Positions 27,022-37,002 of a DNA stretch of 64,000 nt are shown here, one piece after another. Position numbers and translations under genes: made by a program. The DNA is taken from contig NZ_MPNT01000029.1 of assembly GCF_001907675.1 (NCBI RefSeq), forward strand, positions 12,762 to 76,761, given 5' to 3'. The DNA comes from Mycobacterium paraffinicum (GTDB lineage Bacteria; Actinomycetota; Actinomycetes; Mycobacteriales; Mycobacteriaceae). The notes beneath the pieces were generated by a model. The model did not search any database. It was not told the DNA's origin and worked only from the letters and a program-made list of their open reading frames with translations. Position 1 is the first letter of the stretch; each line of letters opens with the position of its first letter.

Positions 27022-29025
27022 GTGCGCAGGGCCGGTCGGCTGGCGATCTGGGACAAGCCGGAGCGGCGCAACGGGATTCCGGCGCTCGACGGGCTGCGCG
27101 CGATCGCCGTCGCGCTGGTGCTCGTCGGGCATGGCGGCATCCCCGGGGTGGGCGGCGGATTCATCGGCGTCGACGTCTTCTTCGTGCTCAGCGGTTTCCT
27201 GATCACCTCACTGCTCCTCGACGAACTCGGCCGAACCGGCCGGATCGAGCTGACCGGCTTCTGGATCCGCCGCGCGCGGCGCCTGCTGCCGGCCCTGGTG
27301 CTGATGGTGCTCGCGGTGGGCGCGGCCCGCCAACTACTTCCCGACCGCTCCCTCACCGGCCTGCGCGACGACGCGATCGCGGCGTTCCTGTGGATGGCGA
27401 ACTGGCGGTTCGTCGCACAGAAGACCGACTACTTCACGCAGGGCGCCCCACCCTCGCCGCTGCAACACACCTGGTCACTCGGGGTGGAGGAGCAGTACTA
27501 CTTCGTATGGCCGGTGCTGCTGATCGCGGTGACGCTGCTGTTGGCCGCGCGCGCGAGGCGCCGCTTCACCCGGGCCACCGTAGGTGGTGTCCGATTCGCG
27601 ACGTTCGTCATCGCCACCGTGGGGGCTCTGGCGTCGGCCGCGGTCGCCATGGTGATGGTGTCCGACGCCACCCGTGATCGCGTCTACTTCGGCACCGATA
27701 CCCGCGCACAGGCGCTGCTGACCGGCGCCGCTGCGGCGGCTCTACTGGTCCGCGATTGGCCGTCGCTGAACCGCGGCTGGTGCCTGATCCGAACCCGGTG
27801 GGCGCGGCGCGTCGCCCGCGTCCTGCCGCTCGTCGGATTGATGGGGCTTGCGGCGGCGACCCACTACGCGACCGGCGGGAGCGGCGAATTCCGCCACGGT
27901 CTGCTCATCGGCGTCGCGATCGCGTCCGTCGTCGTCGTGGCGCCGGTGGCCTTAGAGCAGCGCGGGGCGGTCGCCCGCATCCTGGCCGCGCCGCCGCTGG
28001 TGTGGCTGGGCACCATCTCCTACGGCGTCTACCTGTGGCACTGGCCAATCTTCCTGGCGCTCAACGGCGAACACACCGGATGGAGTGGGCTCCCGCTGTT
28101 CGGCGCGCGGTGCGGCGCGACGGTGGCGCTCGCCGCCGCGTCCTGGTGGCTGATCGAACAACCGATCCGCCGCTGGCGGCCGACGCGGGTGCCGCTGTTG
28201 CCGTTGGCGGCGGCGACCGTGGCCAGCGCCGCCGCCGTGACCCTGCTGGTGATACCGGTGGGGACCGGTCCCGGCCTGCGCGAGGTCGGCCTGCCGCCGG
28301 GAGTCTCGGCCGTCGCCGCCGTGTCCCCGTCGCCGCCGGGTGGCAGCCGCCCCGCCGGTCCCCGCGATCCCAACCGGCCGTTCACCGTTTCCGTGTTCGG
28401 CGATTCGATCGGGTGGACCTGGATGCACTACCTGCCGCCGACGCCGGGGTTCGCGTTCCTCGACCACACGGTCATCGGCTGCAGCCTGGTGCGCGGCACG
28501 CCGTACCGGTACATCGGGCAGACCCTGGAGCAGCGGCCCGAGTGCGACGGCTGGCCGATCAGATGGTCGACCCAGGTCGCCCAGGACCGACCCGACGTCG
28601 CGCTGTTGGTCATCGGCCGCTGGGAAACCGTCGACCGGGTCAACGAGGGTCAGTGGACCCACATCGGTGACCCCACCTTCGACGCCTACCTCAACGGCGA
28701 GCTGGAGCGGGCGTTGAACATCGTGGGTTCCACCGGGGTTCGAGTGGTGGTCGCCACGGTGCCATACAGCAGGGGTGGCGAAAAGCCGGACGGGCGGCTG
28801 TATCCCGAGGACCAACCCGATCGAGTCAACCTGTGGAACACCATGCTGCGCAAGGCGGTCAGCCACCACCCGAACGTGCAAATCCTGGACCTGAACAAAA
28901 AGCTATGTCCGGACGGTGTTTACACCGCCAAGGTCGACGGCATCAAGGTGCGCAGCGACGGCGTCCACCTCACCCCCGAAGGGGTGAAGTGGCTGACGCC
29001 GTGGCTCGAGGAATCCCTGCGTTAA
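27022..29025 (+). CDS. Membrane acyltransferase 3 with SGNH-like C-terminal domain
   Basis: This 667-residue O-acyltransferase is of the OafA/Rv0111 type. Residues about 15-400 form a multi-helix membrane domain with the family motifs ALDGLRAIAVALVLVGHGG (shortened), GVDVFFVLSGFLI, FWIRRARRLLPAL and TWSLGVEEQYY. Residues about 450-667 are extracytoplasmic, with an SGNH-hydrolase pattern (SVFGDSIGWTW near the start, SDGVHLTPEG near the end). It is predicted to acylate an envelope glycolipid or polysaccharide. The GTG start is the first that fits. Its stop shares TTAA with the convergent methyltransferase stop. Confidence 0.87.
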   Translation: MRRAGRLAIWDKPERRNGIPALDGLRAIAVALVLVGHGGIPGVGGGFIGVDVFFVLSGFLITSLLLDELGRTGRIELTGFWIRRARRLLPALVLMVLAVGAARQLLPDRSLTGLRDDAIAAFLWMANWRFVAQKTDYFTQGAPPSPLQHTWSLGVEEQYYFVWPVLLIAVTLLLAARARRRFTRATVGGVRFATFVIATVGALASAAVAMVMVSDATRDRVYFGTDTRAQALLTGAAAAALLVRDWPSLNRGWCLIRTRWARRVARVLPLVGLMGLAAATHYATGGSGEFRHGLLIGVAIASVVVVAPVALEQRGAVARILAAPPLVWLGTISYGVYLWHWPIFLALNGEHTGWSGLPLFGARCGATVALAAASWWLIEQPIRRWRPTRVPLLPLAAATVASAAAVTLLVIPVGTGPGLREVGLPPGVSAVAAVSPSPPGGSRPAGPRDPNRPFTVSVFGDSIGWTWMHYLPPTPGFAFLDHTVIGCSLVRGTPYRYIGQTLEQRPECDGWPIRWSTQVAQDRPDVALLVIGRWETVDRVNEGQWTHIGDPTFDAYLNGELERALNIVGSTGVRVVVATVPYSRGGEKPDGRLYPEDQPDRVNLWNTMLRKAVSHHPNVQILDLNKKLCPDGVYTAKVDGIKVRSDGVHLTPEGVKWLTPWLEESLR

Positions 29026-29681
29026 GCCCCGGTGCGGCAGCTGATTTCCATGCTGTCGCTGTCCCGGACGGCGAAGTTGAAGCTGACGTACCCGTTTTCG
29101 GGATCACGCACGCGGTCCAGATACGGTTGGGTGTCGGCGGCGTTGGTGTTGTCGGCGACCACCAACGCACCCGTCGACAGCCGCGGTTCGAGCAGCCCGA
29201 GCACCTGCAGGTACAGGTCCTTCCAGCCGTCGAGCAGCACGAAATCGACCGGTCCGTCGAGGCCGGCCAGCGTGGCCAGCGCGTCCCCTTCGAGGATGGT
29301 GATCAAGTCGTCGAGGCCCGTCTGGGCGAATGTCTGCCGCGCCGCGGTGATCTTGGAGTCGTTGAGCTCGGTCGTCACCACCCGGCCGGCGCCGTTGTCG
29401 CGCACCGCCGACGCCAGGTGGACGGCGGAGATGCCGAACGACATGCCGAACTCGACGACTGTCGCCGGACGGGTCGCGCGCACCAGCGCGTAGAGCAACC
29501 GGCCGGCCTCGGGCGTGACCGGGATGTAGAACTCGCTCATCGCGTCGGCGCGCTGCTGCGCGGTCATCGGCCGGTCAAAGTCGCCAATTCGCTGACGCAG
29601 CAGCGACATCTGGTCCTTTGCTTCGGTGTACATGTGGTCGAGGGCGGACGCGACCTTCGGATCGCGGAGAGTGTTGGCCAT
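29022..29681 (-). CDS. Class I SAM-dependent O-methyltransferase
   Basis: This 219-residue protein resembles the catechol/caffeoyl-CoA O-methyltransferase group. The SAM site is VVEFGMSFGISAVHLASA with an acidic residue following (VVTTELND), and LDGWKDLYLQVL and DNTNAAD are the later motifs that bind metal and substrate in this family. The ATG at 29681 starts the recognisable protein; the longer ORF upstream is unrelated arginine-rich sequence. It overlaps the acyltransferase by four bases at the 3' ends. The substrate is unknown. Confidence 0.85.
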   Translation of the reverse strand: MANTLRDPKVASALDHMYTEAKDQMSLLRQRIGDFDRPMTAQQRADAMSEFYIPVTPEAGRLLYALVRATRPATVVEFGMSFGISAVHLASAVRDNGAGRVVTTELNDSKITAARQTFAQTGLDDLITILEGDALATLAGLDGPVDFVLLDGWKDLYLQVLGLLEPRLSTGALVVADNTNAADTQPYLDRVRDPENGYVSFNFAVRDSDSMEISCRTGA

Positions 29682-29769
29682 GCCGTCGAGGGTAGGCGTC
29701 GGTAGGGCGCGAGCGGCTGCGTGGCGCCAGCAGGGGCCACGACCTGCCGTAATGGTTACGCAAATGAGT

Positions 29770-29798
29770 TTGACGGGCACTGGGCCGCGGTGTAGAAA
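29770..29798 (+). promoter_or_regulatory. SigA-like promoter of the M-box transcript
   Basis: TTGACG (29770-29775) and TAGAAA (29793-29798) are separated by 17 bp. Transcription would start near 29805, only a few bases before the first base of the M-box. Good spacing and position support it. Confidence 0.6.
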
Positions 29799-29810
29799 GG
29801 GTTTCGCAAG

Positions 29811-29989
29811 CACCTCGGTAGGTGAGGCGTCTGCATGGACACAGGCCACTGACCCCGAACGTCGAGAGACGCCCCGGGTCAGGACAGCTCTTCCCGGACC
29901 CAAGGGTTGAGCCCAAGTGGCTTCCGGAACGACCGTCGGTCAAGTTTCCGGATACGCCGTGCAGTGCCGAAGCTCCGACGAGAGGGGTG
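29811..29989 (+). promoter_or_regulatory. M-box (ykoK) magnesium riboswitch
   Basis: The leader carries the diagnostic M-box blocks in order: TAGGTGAGGCGTCTGCATGG (from 29819), ACACAGGCCACTGACCCCGA, GTCGAGAGACGCC, GGGTCAGGACAG, and at the 3' side ATACGCCGTGCAGTGC then GAAGCTCCGACGA. They match the order in the B. subtilis ykoK leader. CACC at 29811 and GGTG at 29986 can close the outer stem. M-box RNAs fold when Mg2+ is plentiful and then shut off downstream expression. The downstream small ORF and NRAMP-related transporter would therefore be made under Mg2+ limitation. M. tuberculosis has M-boxes before Rv1535 and PE20. Confidence 0.92.
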
Positions 29990-30267
29990 CGATCGTCGGC
30001 GTTTAGCCGTCATTCGCTTCCCTCCCGTTTCAGGTGACGTGATGACACCCGCGCGTGTCGTGGCCGTGAGGAGGTGAGGGCGCGAGATGAGTCCGGGCGA
30101 TAGTCCCTATCCGAAATCCGTCTTGTCCCGATCCGGTTCCGGCATTCGTTCTGCCGCTTGAGCTTTCGCGGTCATCGTCGGCAATTCGCGCGCATCGAAG
30201 CGCCCGCGACCTGCCGTTGCTGCCCGCCTGATCTGAGCCGATCGGGCCTCCCTTGAAGGAGAAGATC
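29990..30267 (+). other. Long untranslated leader after the M-box
   Basis: About 278 bases separate the aptamer from the first start codon. No gene is apparent. No strong hairpin plus T-run was found, so the off switch may be Rho-dependent, which is inference. GAAGGAG at 30255-30261 serves the small ORF. Confidence 0.5.
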
Positions 30268-30477
30268 ATGGCTTTTGTTGTCACACATCGGGTTACCGGC
30301 CGTACCGGGGGGCGCGGCTGGGCCTTGCTGCGGTCGGCGCGCCTGCTGGCGACCAAGTTGCACGCGCGCAGCGCCCTGACTCCCCAGGAGCGGGCCAACC
30401 TGTACGTGTCGCGGATGCCGATCGCGGTGGTCACGGCATCGTTGGGCGGGCACCCCTCGGCCGGCGACCGCCGCTGA
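30268..30477 (+). CDS. Small basic protein downstream of the M-box (69 aa)
   Basis: This small, arginine-rich protein has no recognised domain (MAFVVTHRVTGRTGG, then LLATKLHARSALTPQERANLYVSRM and a short tail). It has no clear membrane helix, although the mid-region is amphipathic. The ATG at 30268 has a strong GAAGGAG six bases upstream; the GTG-type ORF start at 30253 lies inside that ribosome-binding site. Its stop is 19 bp before the transporter, so the two share the riboswitch transcript. It may assist or regulate the transporter, or act as a translated leader. M. tuberculosis Rv1535, also preceded by an M-box, is another small protein, but similarity is untested. Confidence 0.7.
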   Translation: MAFVVTHRVTGRTGGRGWALLRSARLLATKLHARSALTPQERANLYVSRMPIAVVTASLGGHPSAGDRR

Positions 30478-30496
30478 CGATTCGGGCGAACACACC

Positions 30497-32251
30497 ATGA
30501 CCCCCGTCTCATCCGAGGCCCTGGGCGCCGTCGCGGCGGCCGCGCCAACGAGTCCGGCCACGGCACACGCCGGCGACATCGTCGGCGCGTTCGGCCGTAT
30601 CGGGCGCGACGGCGCCGGGGCCGCCGGCGGTCGCTGGCGCCGCCTGCGCACGCTGATGGTCATCAGCGGCCCCGGGCTGATCGTGATGGTGGGGGACAAC
30701 GACGCCGGCGGCGTAGCGACGTACGCGCAGGCCGGTCAGAACTGTGGGATGGCGCTGTTGTGGACGCTCGCGCTGCTGATCCCGGTGCTGTACGTGAACC
30801 AGGAAATGGTGCTCAGGCTCGGCGCGGTCACCCGAGTCGGCCATGCGCGCTTGATCTTCGAGCGATTCGGTAAGTTCTGGGGCGCGTTCAGCGTCGGCGA
30901 CCTGCTGCTCCTCAACGCCTTGACGATCGTCACCGAATTCATCGGCGTCGCACTGGCGCTCGGGTTCCTGGGCTGTCCCAAGGTGATTGCGATCCCCGCC
31001 GCCGCCGTCCTGCTCTTCGCGGTGGTGGCCGGGGGATCGTTCCGCCGCTGGGAGGGGCTGATGTTCCTGCTGATCGCGGTGAACGTCCTCGTCATCCCGA
31101 TGGTGCTGTTGGCGCATCCGACGGCGAGCGGGGTTGCGGGCGGCCTGATTCCGGGCTTCGCGGGCGGGGTCAACTCCGCCGTGCTACTGTTGGTGATCGC
31201 CATCGTGGGCACCACGGTCGCGCCCTGGCAGCTGTTCTTCCAGCAGTCCAACGTGGTGGACAAGCGCATCACCGCCCGCTGGATGGGTTACGCCCGAGCC
31301 GATTTGGCGATCGGGATCGTCGTGGTCATGGTCGGCGCGACCGCGTTGATGGCGGTCACCGCGTTCGGTCTGGCAGGCACGCCGGACGCGGGCCACTTCA
31401 CGGACGCCGGCGCGGTGGCTGCCGGGTTGTCCAGACACCTCGGCGGCACGGTCGGCACGCTGTTCGCGATCGTCCTGCTCGACGCATCGCTGATCGGCGC
31501 GAACGCCATCGGCCTGGCTACCACCTATGCGATCGGGGACGCGATGGGCAGGAGGCATTCGCTGCACTGGAAGATCAGCGAGGCTCCCTTGTTCTACGGC
31601 GGCTACGCGCTGCTGCTCGTGGTGTCGGCGGCGGTGGCGTTCAGCCCCGACCATGTCCTGGGTCTGGTGACCCAGGGTGTGCAGGCTCTCGCCGGTGTCC
31701 TACTGCCCTCGGCGACCGTGTTCCTGGTGCTGCTGTGCAATGACCGCGCGTTGCTGGGTCCGTGGGCGAACAGCGTGCGGCAGAACATCGTGGCGTGGAC
31801 GACCGTGTGGGCGCTGGTGCTGCTGTCTCTGGCGCTGACCGCGACGACGTTCTTCCCTGGCGTCGCCACGTCCACCATCGAGGTTGGGCTGGCGGTCGGC
31901 GCGGCGATCGGGGTGATCGGCGGCGCCGCCGTCATCGTCGCCGGCCGCCGCTATACCAAGTTGCGCGACGCCGAGGCCCTGGTACGGGCCCTCGGGGGCG
32001 GACTCGACCCCGAGCAGGTCGACGAGCTCGACGACGCCCCGACGCTCACCCGCGCCGAACGCCGCGCCGTCCGCCGGCAGGATCGGATGAATTGGCAGAC
32101 CCCCAGCCTCGCCGGCCTGGCCCGCCCCGCGATGTCGCCCGTTCGCCGCGCGGGGTTGTTCACCCTGCGGGCCTATCTGGTCGTCGCGGTCGCGCTGGTG
32201 GTGGTCAAGATCGTGCAGGCCGGCGTCGTGGGCCCCGCCGCGTCAATGTGA
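30497..32251 (+). CDS. NRAMP-related divalent cation (probably Mg2+) transporter
   Basis: This 584-residue membrane protein has 11-12 predicted helices and belongs to the NRAMP/SLC11 superfamily. The two metal-site motifs differ from Mn2+/Fe2+ transporters. Helix 1 has GDNDAGG (Asp67, Asn68, Asp69) instead of DPGN, and helix 6 has APW (Ala242-Pro243-Trp244) instead of MPH, so the soft methionine ligand is lost. That loss is the hallmark of the NRAMP-related Mg2+ transporter branch described in Clostridium and Eggerthella, some of which are also under M-box control. The C-terminal 90 residues add a charged cytoplasmic stretch. It ends overlapping the convergent oxidoreductase by nine bases. 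Confidence 0.88.
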   Translation: MTPVSSEALGAVAAAAPTSPATAHAGDIVGAFGRIGRDGAGAAGGRWRRLRTLMVISGPGLIVMVGDNDAGGVATYAQAGQNCGMALLWTLALLIPVLYVNQEMVLRLGAVTRVGHARLIFERFGKFWGAFSVGDLLLLNALTIVTEFIGVALALGFLGCPKVIAIPAAAVLLFAVVAGGSFRRWEGLMFLLIAVNVLVIPMVLLAHPTASGVAGGLIPGFAGGVNSAVLLLVIAIVGTTVAPWQLFFQQSNVVDKRITARWMGYARADLAIGIVVVMVGATALMAVTAFGLAGTPDAGHFTDAGAVAAGLSRHLGGTVGTLFAIVLLDASLIGANAIGLATTYAIGDAMGRRHSLHWKISEAPLFYGGYALLLVVSAAVAFSPDHVLGLVTQGVQALAGVLLPSATVFLVLLCNDRALLGPWANSVRQNIVAWTTVWALVLLSLALTATTFFPGVATSTIEVGLAVGAAIGVIGGAAVIVAGRRYTKLRDAEALVRALGGGLDPEQVDELDDAPTLTRAERRAVRRQDRMNWQTPSLAGLARPAMSPVRRAGLFTLRAYLVVAVALVVVKIVQAGVVGPAASM

Positions 32252-33187
32252 ATCCGTAGGCAGCAGAACGATTTTGCCGCGGGTGTGGCGCTTCTCCAGT
32301 TCTTCGTAGGCGTCGGCGACCCGATCGAGCGGATAGGTGGCAGCGACCTCGAAATCGATCGCGCCACTGGTGACGAGATCGGCCATCTCTGCCAACACTT
32401 CCGGCGTCGACGCCTCGGCGCTGCCTTCCGTCTTGGCGCCCACCTCGGCGGCCTTCTGGAACGAGATGATGGTGTCGATTCGCTCGGGTGCGACGCCGAG
32501 GTCGACGGCGAGCTGCACGTAGTCGGGGCCGAACAGGTCGATGAACGCGTCGATCCCGGCCGGCGCCGCCTCGTGCAACCGATCGGCCAGCCCGTTCCCA
32601 TACGGGATCGGGGTGACGCCGTGGGCCCGCAGCCAGTCGGCATTGCCCGGTCCGGCGATGCCGAGCACCCGCGCCTCGCGGAGCACCAGGAGTTGCACGG
32701 CGAGGCTGCCCACCCCGCCCGCGGCCGCCGAGACGCCGACCGTCTCACCCGGTTGCGGTGCCACCGCCCGGACGGCCGCGTACGCCGTCACGCCGACGAC
32801 GTAGAGGGAACCCGCCACCTCCCAACCGAGTCGAGGCGGTTTGCGAATCAGCTGGCCCACCGGGACCGCGGCGTGGGTCGCGTGGCTGGATCGGCGGAGG
32901 CTGAACCCCAAAACCTCGTCACCTAAGGCGAATTCGCTGACCCCGGGGCCCACCTCGGTCACGATCCCGGCAAGGTCGCTGCCCTCCCCGGATGGGAAGG
33001 TCGCGGGAAACATCTCATGCATCGCGCCGCTTCGGATGGCCGCCTCGCCGGGGTTGATCCCGGCGGCGCGAACCTCGACGACCACCTCGCCCGGCCCCGG
33101 CCTGGGCATGTCGACGTCGGCGACGTACAACACCTCGCGGCCCCCGTACCGGTCGAACCGTACGGCGCGCGCCCCACCAGCCGTCAT
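32243..33187 (-). CDS. NADPH:quinone oxidoreductase-like MDR protein
   Basis: This 314-residue zinc-free medium-chain reductase has an N-terminal GroES-like fold (PGPGEVVVEVRAAGINPGEA, shortened) and the cofactor loop AAAGGVGSLAVQLL. The IDLFGPDYVQLAVDLG and TRGKIVLL segments are typical of the quinone oxidoreductase branch. The usual catalytic zinc ligands are absent. The ATG at 33187 follows GGGAGGGAG. It is probably not in an operon with the carboxylic acid reductase, which ends elsewhere. The substrate is unknown. Confidence 0.87.
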   Translation of the reverse strand: MTAGGARAVRFDRYGGREVLYVADVDMPRPGPGEVVVEVRAAGINPGEAAIRSGAMHEMFPATFPSGEGSDLAGIVTEVGPGVSEFALGDEVLGFSLRRSSHATHAAVPVGQLIRKPPRLGWEVAGSLYVVGVTAYAAVRAVAPQPGETVGVSAAAGGVGSLAVQLLVLREARVLGIAGPGNADWLRAHGVTPIPYGNGLADRLHEAAPAGIDAFIDLFGPDYVQLAVDLGVAPERIDTIISFQKAAEVGAKTEGSAEASTPEVLAEMADLVTSGAIDFEVAATYPLDRVADAYEELEKRHTRGKIVLLPTDSH

Positions 33188-33270
33188 GACAATCTCCCTC
33201 CCACCGCGAGCATCCGTCCCGCACGCCAGCATAGGCACGCAAAACGGGTACCCCATTGCCCGCCGAGCCG

Positions 33271-36200
33271 CTACACCAGGCCAAGCAACCTCAGGTCGAA
33301 CACATACTTGGCGATCAAGTCGGCCGACAGGTGCGGAATATCCTTATCCGCACCGATTTTGGCCGCCTGGACCGCCTCGCGGAAGACATCGGTCGGAGCC
33401 GGGGCCCCGCGCAGCGGCCTCTCCGGTTGGCGGTAGGCATCCAGCAACGGCAGCACTGATTGTTGCCGCTGCTTGTCCGGCAGGGCCCGGAGCGCCGTAC
33501 CGAATCGTCGCAGCCACTCGTCGTAATCCTCGATCCGCCGGATGTCGTGACCGTCGGCGATCAACCAGTCCACGAACACGTCCAGGGAGATGCCATCGTC
33601 GTGCGGGTTCATCACGTCGAAGGAGTGGAACGTCCCGGACGGCCCCGCCCCGTCGGCGGCCGTCGCGAGCTGCTCACCGAGCGTCGTCACCGCCTCGGCC
33701 ACGAAGTCCGCGGGCAGGCCGTCGTAGTGGGCGCGGGCCCGGTCGCCGGTGGCGGTGGCCTGGTAGAACGACGACGGTGCGATGCCCGTGACCAGCAGGC
33801 TGAAGATCAACCGCGTGAAGGCGTCCGGCACGTTCAGCTGTCCGGCGTAGCGGCTGTGGGCCAGGATCATGTCGGACCGGAAGACGGCGACCGGCAGCTC
33901 GCACAGGTCGTGCGCCTCGCGCAGCAGCACCTCTCCGGCCCACTTGCTGTTGGCGTACCCGTTGGCATAGCCGGATCCGATCGGCCGCACCGGGCTGATC
34001 GCGCGGATATCGCCGTCTTCGATGAACTCGTCCGGATCGACGGACATCGCCACCGCGACCGTCGACAGATAGGTCACCGGTTTGATGCGCGCGGTGAGCG
34101 CCAGCCGGATGATTTCCGCGGTGCCAACAACATTGGGTCCGAACAGCTGGTCGTACGGCAACACGTGATTGACCAGCGCTCCCGGGTGAACGATCATGTC
34201 GACGTTGCGGGCCAGCCGGTCCCACGTCGCCTGATCCAGCCCCAGGTTCGGCTCGCCGATGTCGCCCGCGATCACCTCGAGGTGATCGGCTGCCAATTCG
34301 CGGAATCGATCGACCAGATGTGGATCACCGCTGCGGTAGACATCTTCGAGCCGCTTGCCGGCCGCCGCGGCATCGGTGCCGCGCACGATGCAGACGAGTC
34401 GTCCGCCGGTCTCGGCGAGTCGCTCCAGCCATTCCAGGCACAGGAAGCGTCCGAGGTAGCCGTTGGCGCCAGTCAACAGCACCGTGTGCGGTGTGCCGGT
34501 GGCCCGCGGCAACGTCGGTGCGTCGGCCAGGGTCTTCGGGTCGAGGAATTTGTCCAACCGGAGATCGGCCGCGCGGGCCTCGGTCGCGTGCCTTCCGTGC
34601 ACGGACGCGAACGTCGGGCGCCGCGACTCCGATTGACGTTCGGCCTCAACGAAATCCGCGAGCTGAGCCAAATCGGTGGCCGGACCGATGATCACTCCCA
34701 CCGGCACCTCGACATCAAAGATGTCCTGCAGCAGGTTGGAAAAGGTCAACGCCGACAGGGAGTCCCCGCCGAGTTCGACGAACAGGGCGTCCGGTTCGGG
34801 CGGACCGCCGACGAGCCCAAGCAACGCCTCGGCCGCGCGGGACAGCGTGTCGATGACCGGCCGGTCCGCCGCTCCCTCACGCAGCGCACGCAACTCGGTC
34901 ACCCGATTGGCGGCCAAGTCCGCATACAGCTGCTCGAGCCGCTCGCCGTAGTGCTCCTTGAGCTTCGGCCGCAGTAGCTTGCCGACGCCGGACAGCAGCC
35001 CGTTGTCCTCGCTGAACGGCTCGACCTCGACGAGAAAGTCGGCCGGCACCTCGTAGGACTGCAGCTCGGCGAGTTTGGCTGCCTGGCGCAGGGATTCGTG
35101 CAGGGCGGTCTTGAGCCCGTCGGCGTCAGCGGCGAACCGGTCCAGCGCGTCGGCGGTCGGCACGATCACGGCCAACAGATAGGGGCGTTCGCTGTTGCCG
35201 TAGACGAAGATCTGGCGAACCAGCGCCGCGCTGCTGAACACGGCCTCGAGGCGGGCGACCGCGACGAATTCGCCTTGGGCGAGCTTCAATACGTTGTTGC
35301 GTCGGTCAACGTAGGCGAGCCGGTTCGGTTCCAACTCGGCCATCACGTCGCCGGTCCGGTAGTAGCCCTGCGCGTCGAAGGCGTTCGCGGTGACGTCGGG
35401 GCGCTTGAAGTATCCGGGTGTGGCCGTGAGCGACTTGACCAGCAGCTCGCCGCGGGGAAAGGGTTTGTCGGTAAGGAAGTAACCCAGTTCGGGAACGTCG
35501 ATGAGCTTGTAGTCCAGTACCGGGGGCGCAGCGATCCGGCCGTCCTTGGTGACCATTCCGACCTCGGTCAGCCCGTAGCCGTCGAGGACGTGGACATCGA
35601 GGCAACTCTCCACGAAGGTCCTCATCTCGGCTGCCAGCGGTGCGGTGCCGCAGAATGCGGTGACGATGCGTCCGCCCAAGACCCGTTCGCGCAACTCGGT
35701 CCGCGCCTCGGCTTCCGCGGACTCCGCATCGGCTCCCTGGGCGACCCGCCGGTCGACCGCGCTCTGGTAGCGCTGGTACAGCATTTCCGCCACCCTGGGC
35801 ACCAAGCCCATTTCGGTGGGGCGCACCAGGTTCCAGTCGTCGAACAGCGTGGACAGGTCGCTCTCGGGCACGAAGTAACTGGTGCCGCCCGCCTGGAACG
35901 CCGTCGACAGCGGGATGCGCCCGCCGAGGTGGTTGAGCGGCATGAAATTGACGTTGAACACCGGCGTGTCCGCGAAGTCGGGCATCAGCGCGCTGGTCCA
36001 CAGCTTGCACAGCATGCGCTCGGTGTACATGGCGCCCTTGGGCAGCCCCGTGCTGCCCGATGTGTACATGATCATCGCCAGCCGCTCGTCGGGGTCGCCG
36101 GCGTACGCGGGCTCGGGCGGCAGGGTCCGGCCGCGCTCGATCAGCTCCTCGAACGTCTCGATCGTCACCGACATGCCGGAGGCCGAAAGCTTCGCCCGCG

Positions 36201-36861
36201 CACGCACCAAAGCCTCACGCTGATCGTCGATTTGGGGGGAGTAGTCGAAGACCACCAGGCGCCGCAACGACGCGCTGCCCAGCGCTGCCTCGACGGCCAG
36301 GTCCAGGTAGCCGGCGCCCGCCGCGAGCACACGCGGCTCGACCTCGGCGACGGTGGGCCGCAACCGAGACGCCGCCGCGTTGTGCTGCAGCGGCACCGCG
36401 ACCAGCCCGAGGTACCCGCACACCAGGTCCAGGGTCAGGTACTCGGCGCTGGCGAAACCGAGTGTGGCGACGAAGTCTCCAGGCATCACCGGGTCAGCGC
36501 TGTCGTGCCGCCAGGCGGTGGCGATCGCTCCCACGTTGGCCCACAGGTCGCGGTAGCTGATGGTCTCGAACCGGGGGAGCAATTGCGCAGTGGTGCGGCC
36601 GCTTTCGGAATCGGTGGTCAACGTGCGAGCCCGCCACCCCAATGCCGGGCGATCGGCGTAACCATCGACGAAAGTCTGCAGGATCTCGGTCAGCCGCAGC
36701 CCGGGTTGGCGCGCCGCCCGCTGGACCGACGGGTCTGGCCTTGCGCTCCGGAACTGCTCGTCCTCGGCGTCCAGTCGGCGAATTCGGCCGGCTACCCGCT
36801 CGCGCACCGGCCCGCTCGCACCCTCAGCGGTCGATTCTTCGTGCTCCGCAGCACCGCTCAT
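33271..36861 (-). CDS. car: Carboxylic acid reductase (A-T-R three-domain enzyme)
   Basis: This 1196-residue enzyme reduces carboxylic acids to aldehydes with ATP and NADPH. The adenylation domain (about 1-640) has [17 protein letters not shown] near 265, YGLTEVG and [10 protein letters not shown]. The carrier domain has the phosphopantetheine serine Ser701 in LGGDSLSAL. The thioester reductase domain (about 785-1196) begins [15 protein letters not shown] near 798 and has [13 protein letters not shown] as its tyrosine/lysine motif. It needs a phosphopantetheinyl transferase encoded elsewhere. It belongs to the FadD9/CAR group known from mycobacteria and Nocardia. M. tuberculosis does not carry it at this locus. 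Confidence 0.95.
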   Translation of the reverse strand: MSGAAEHEESTAEGASGPVRERVAGRIRRLDAEDEQFRSARPDPSVQRAARQPGLRLTEILQTFVDGYADRPALGWRARTLTTDSESGRTTAQLLPRFETISYRDLWANVGAIATAWRHDSADPVMPGDFVATLGFASAEYLTLDLVCGYLGLVAVPLQHNAAASRLRPTVAEVEPRVLAAGAGYLDLAVEAALGSASLRRLVVFDYSPQIDDQREALVRARAKLSASGMSVTIETFEELIERGRTLPPEPAYAGDPDERLAMIMYTSGSTGLPKGAMYTERMLCKLWTSALMPDFADTPVFNVNFMPLNHLGGRIPLSTAFQAGGTSYFVPESDLSTLFDDWNLVRPTEMGLVPRVAEMLYQRYQSAVDRRVAQGADAESAEAEARTELRERVLGGRIVTAFCGTAPLAAEMRTFVESCLDVHVLDGYGLTEVGMVTKDGRIAAPPVLDYKLIDVPELGYFLTDKPFPRGELLVKSLTATPGYFKRPDVTANAFDAQGYYRTGDVMAELEPNRLAYVDRRNNVLKLAQGEFVAVARLEAVFSSAALVRQIFVYGNSERPYLLAVIVPTADALDRFAADADGLKTALHESLRQAAKLAELQSYEVPADFLVEVEPFSEDNGLLSGVGKLLRPKLKEHYGERLEQLYADLAANRVTELRALREGAADRPVIDTLSRAAEALLGLVGGPPEPDALFVELGGDSLSALTFSNLLQDIFDVEVPVGVIIGPATDLAQLADFVEAERQSESRRPTFASVHGRHATEARAADLRLDKFLDPKTLADAPTLPRATGTPHTVLLTGANGYLGRFLCLEWLERLAETGGRLVCIVRGTDAAAAGKRLEDVYRSGDPHLVDRFRELAADHLEVIAGDIGEPNLGLDQATWDRLARNVDMIVHPGALVNHVLPYDQLFGPNVVGTAEIIRLALTARIKPVTYLSTVAVAMSVDPDEFIEDGDIRAISPVRPIGSGYANGYANSKWAGEVLLREAHDLCELPVAVFRSDMILAHSRYAGQLNVPDAFTRLIFSLLVTGIAPSSFYQATATGDRARAHYDGLPADFVAEAVTTLGEQLATAADGAGPSGTFHSFDVMNPHDDGISLDVFVDWLIADGHDIRRIEDYDEWLRRFGTALRALPDKQRQQSVLPLLDAYRQPERPLRGAPAPTDVFREAVQAAKIGADKDIPHLSADLIAKYVFDLRLLGLV

Positions 36862-37002
36862 GAGTAGCCTCCCGCTCGGATCTTCGCTCTACCGGAACTC
36901 ACCGCCGCGGGCCAGTCTTCCGTTCAATCGTTGTGACGGTTGTCACACGGGGAGGCGGGCGACGACCACCCGCTGTTCAAAAGGGTGCCGGCGGGGCCAG
37001 GA

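Noticed and set aside
29022..29025. Shared TTAA stop codons of the convergent acyltransferase and methyltransferase genes
   Set aside because: This is a common consequence of compact convergent genes and needs no special function.
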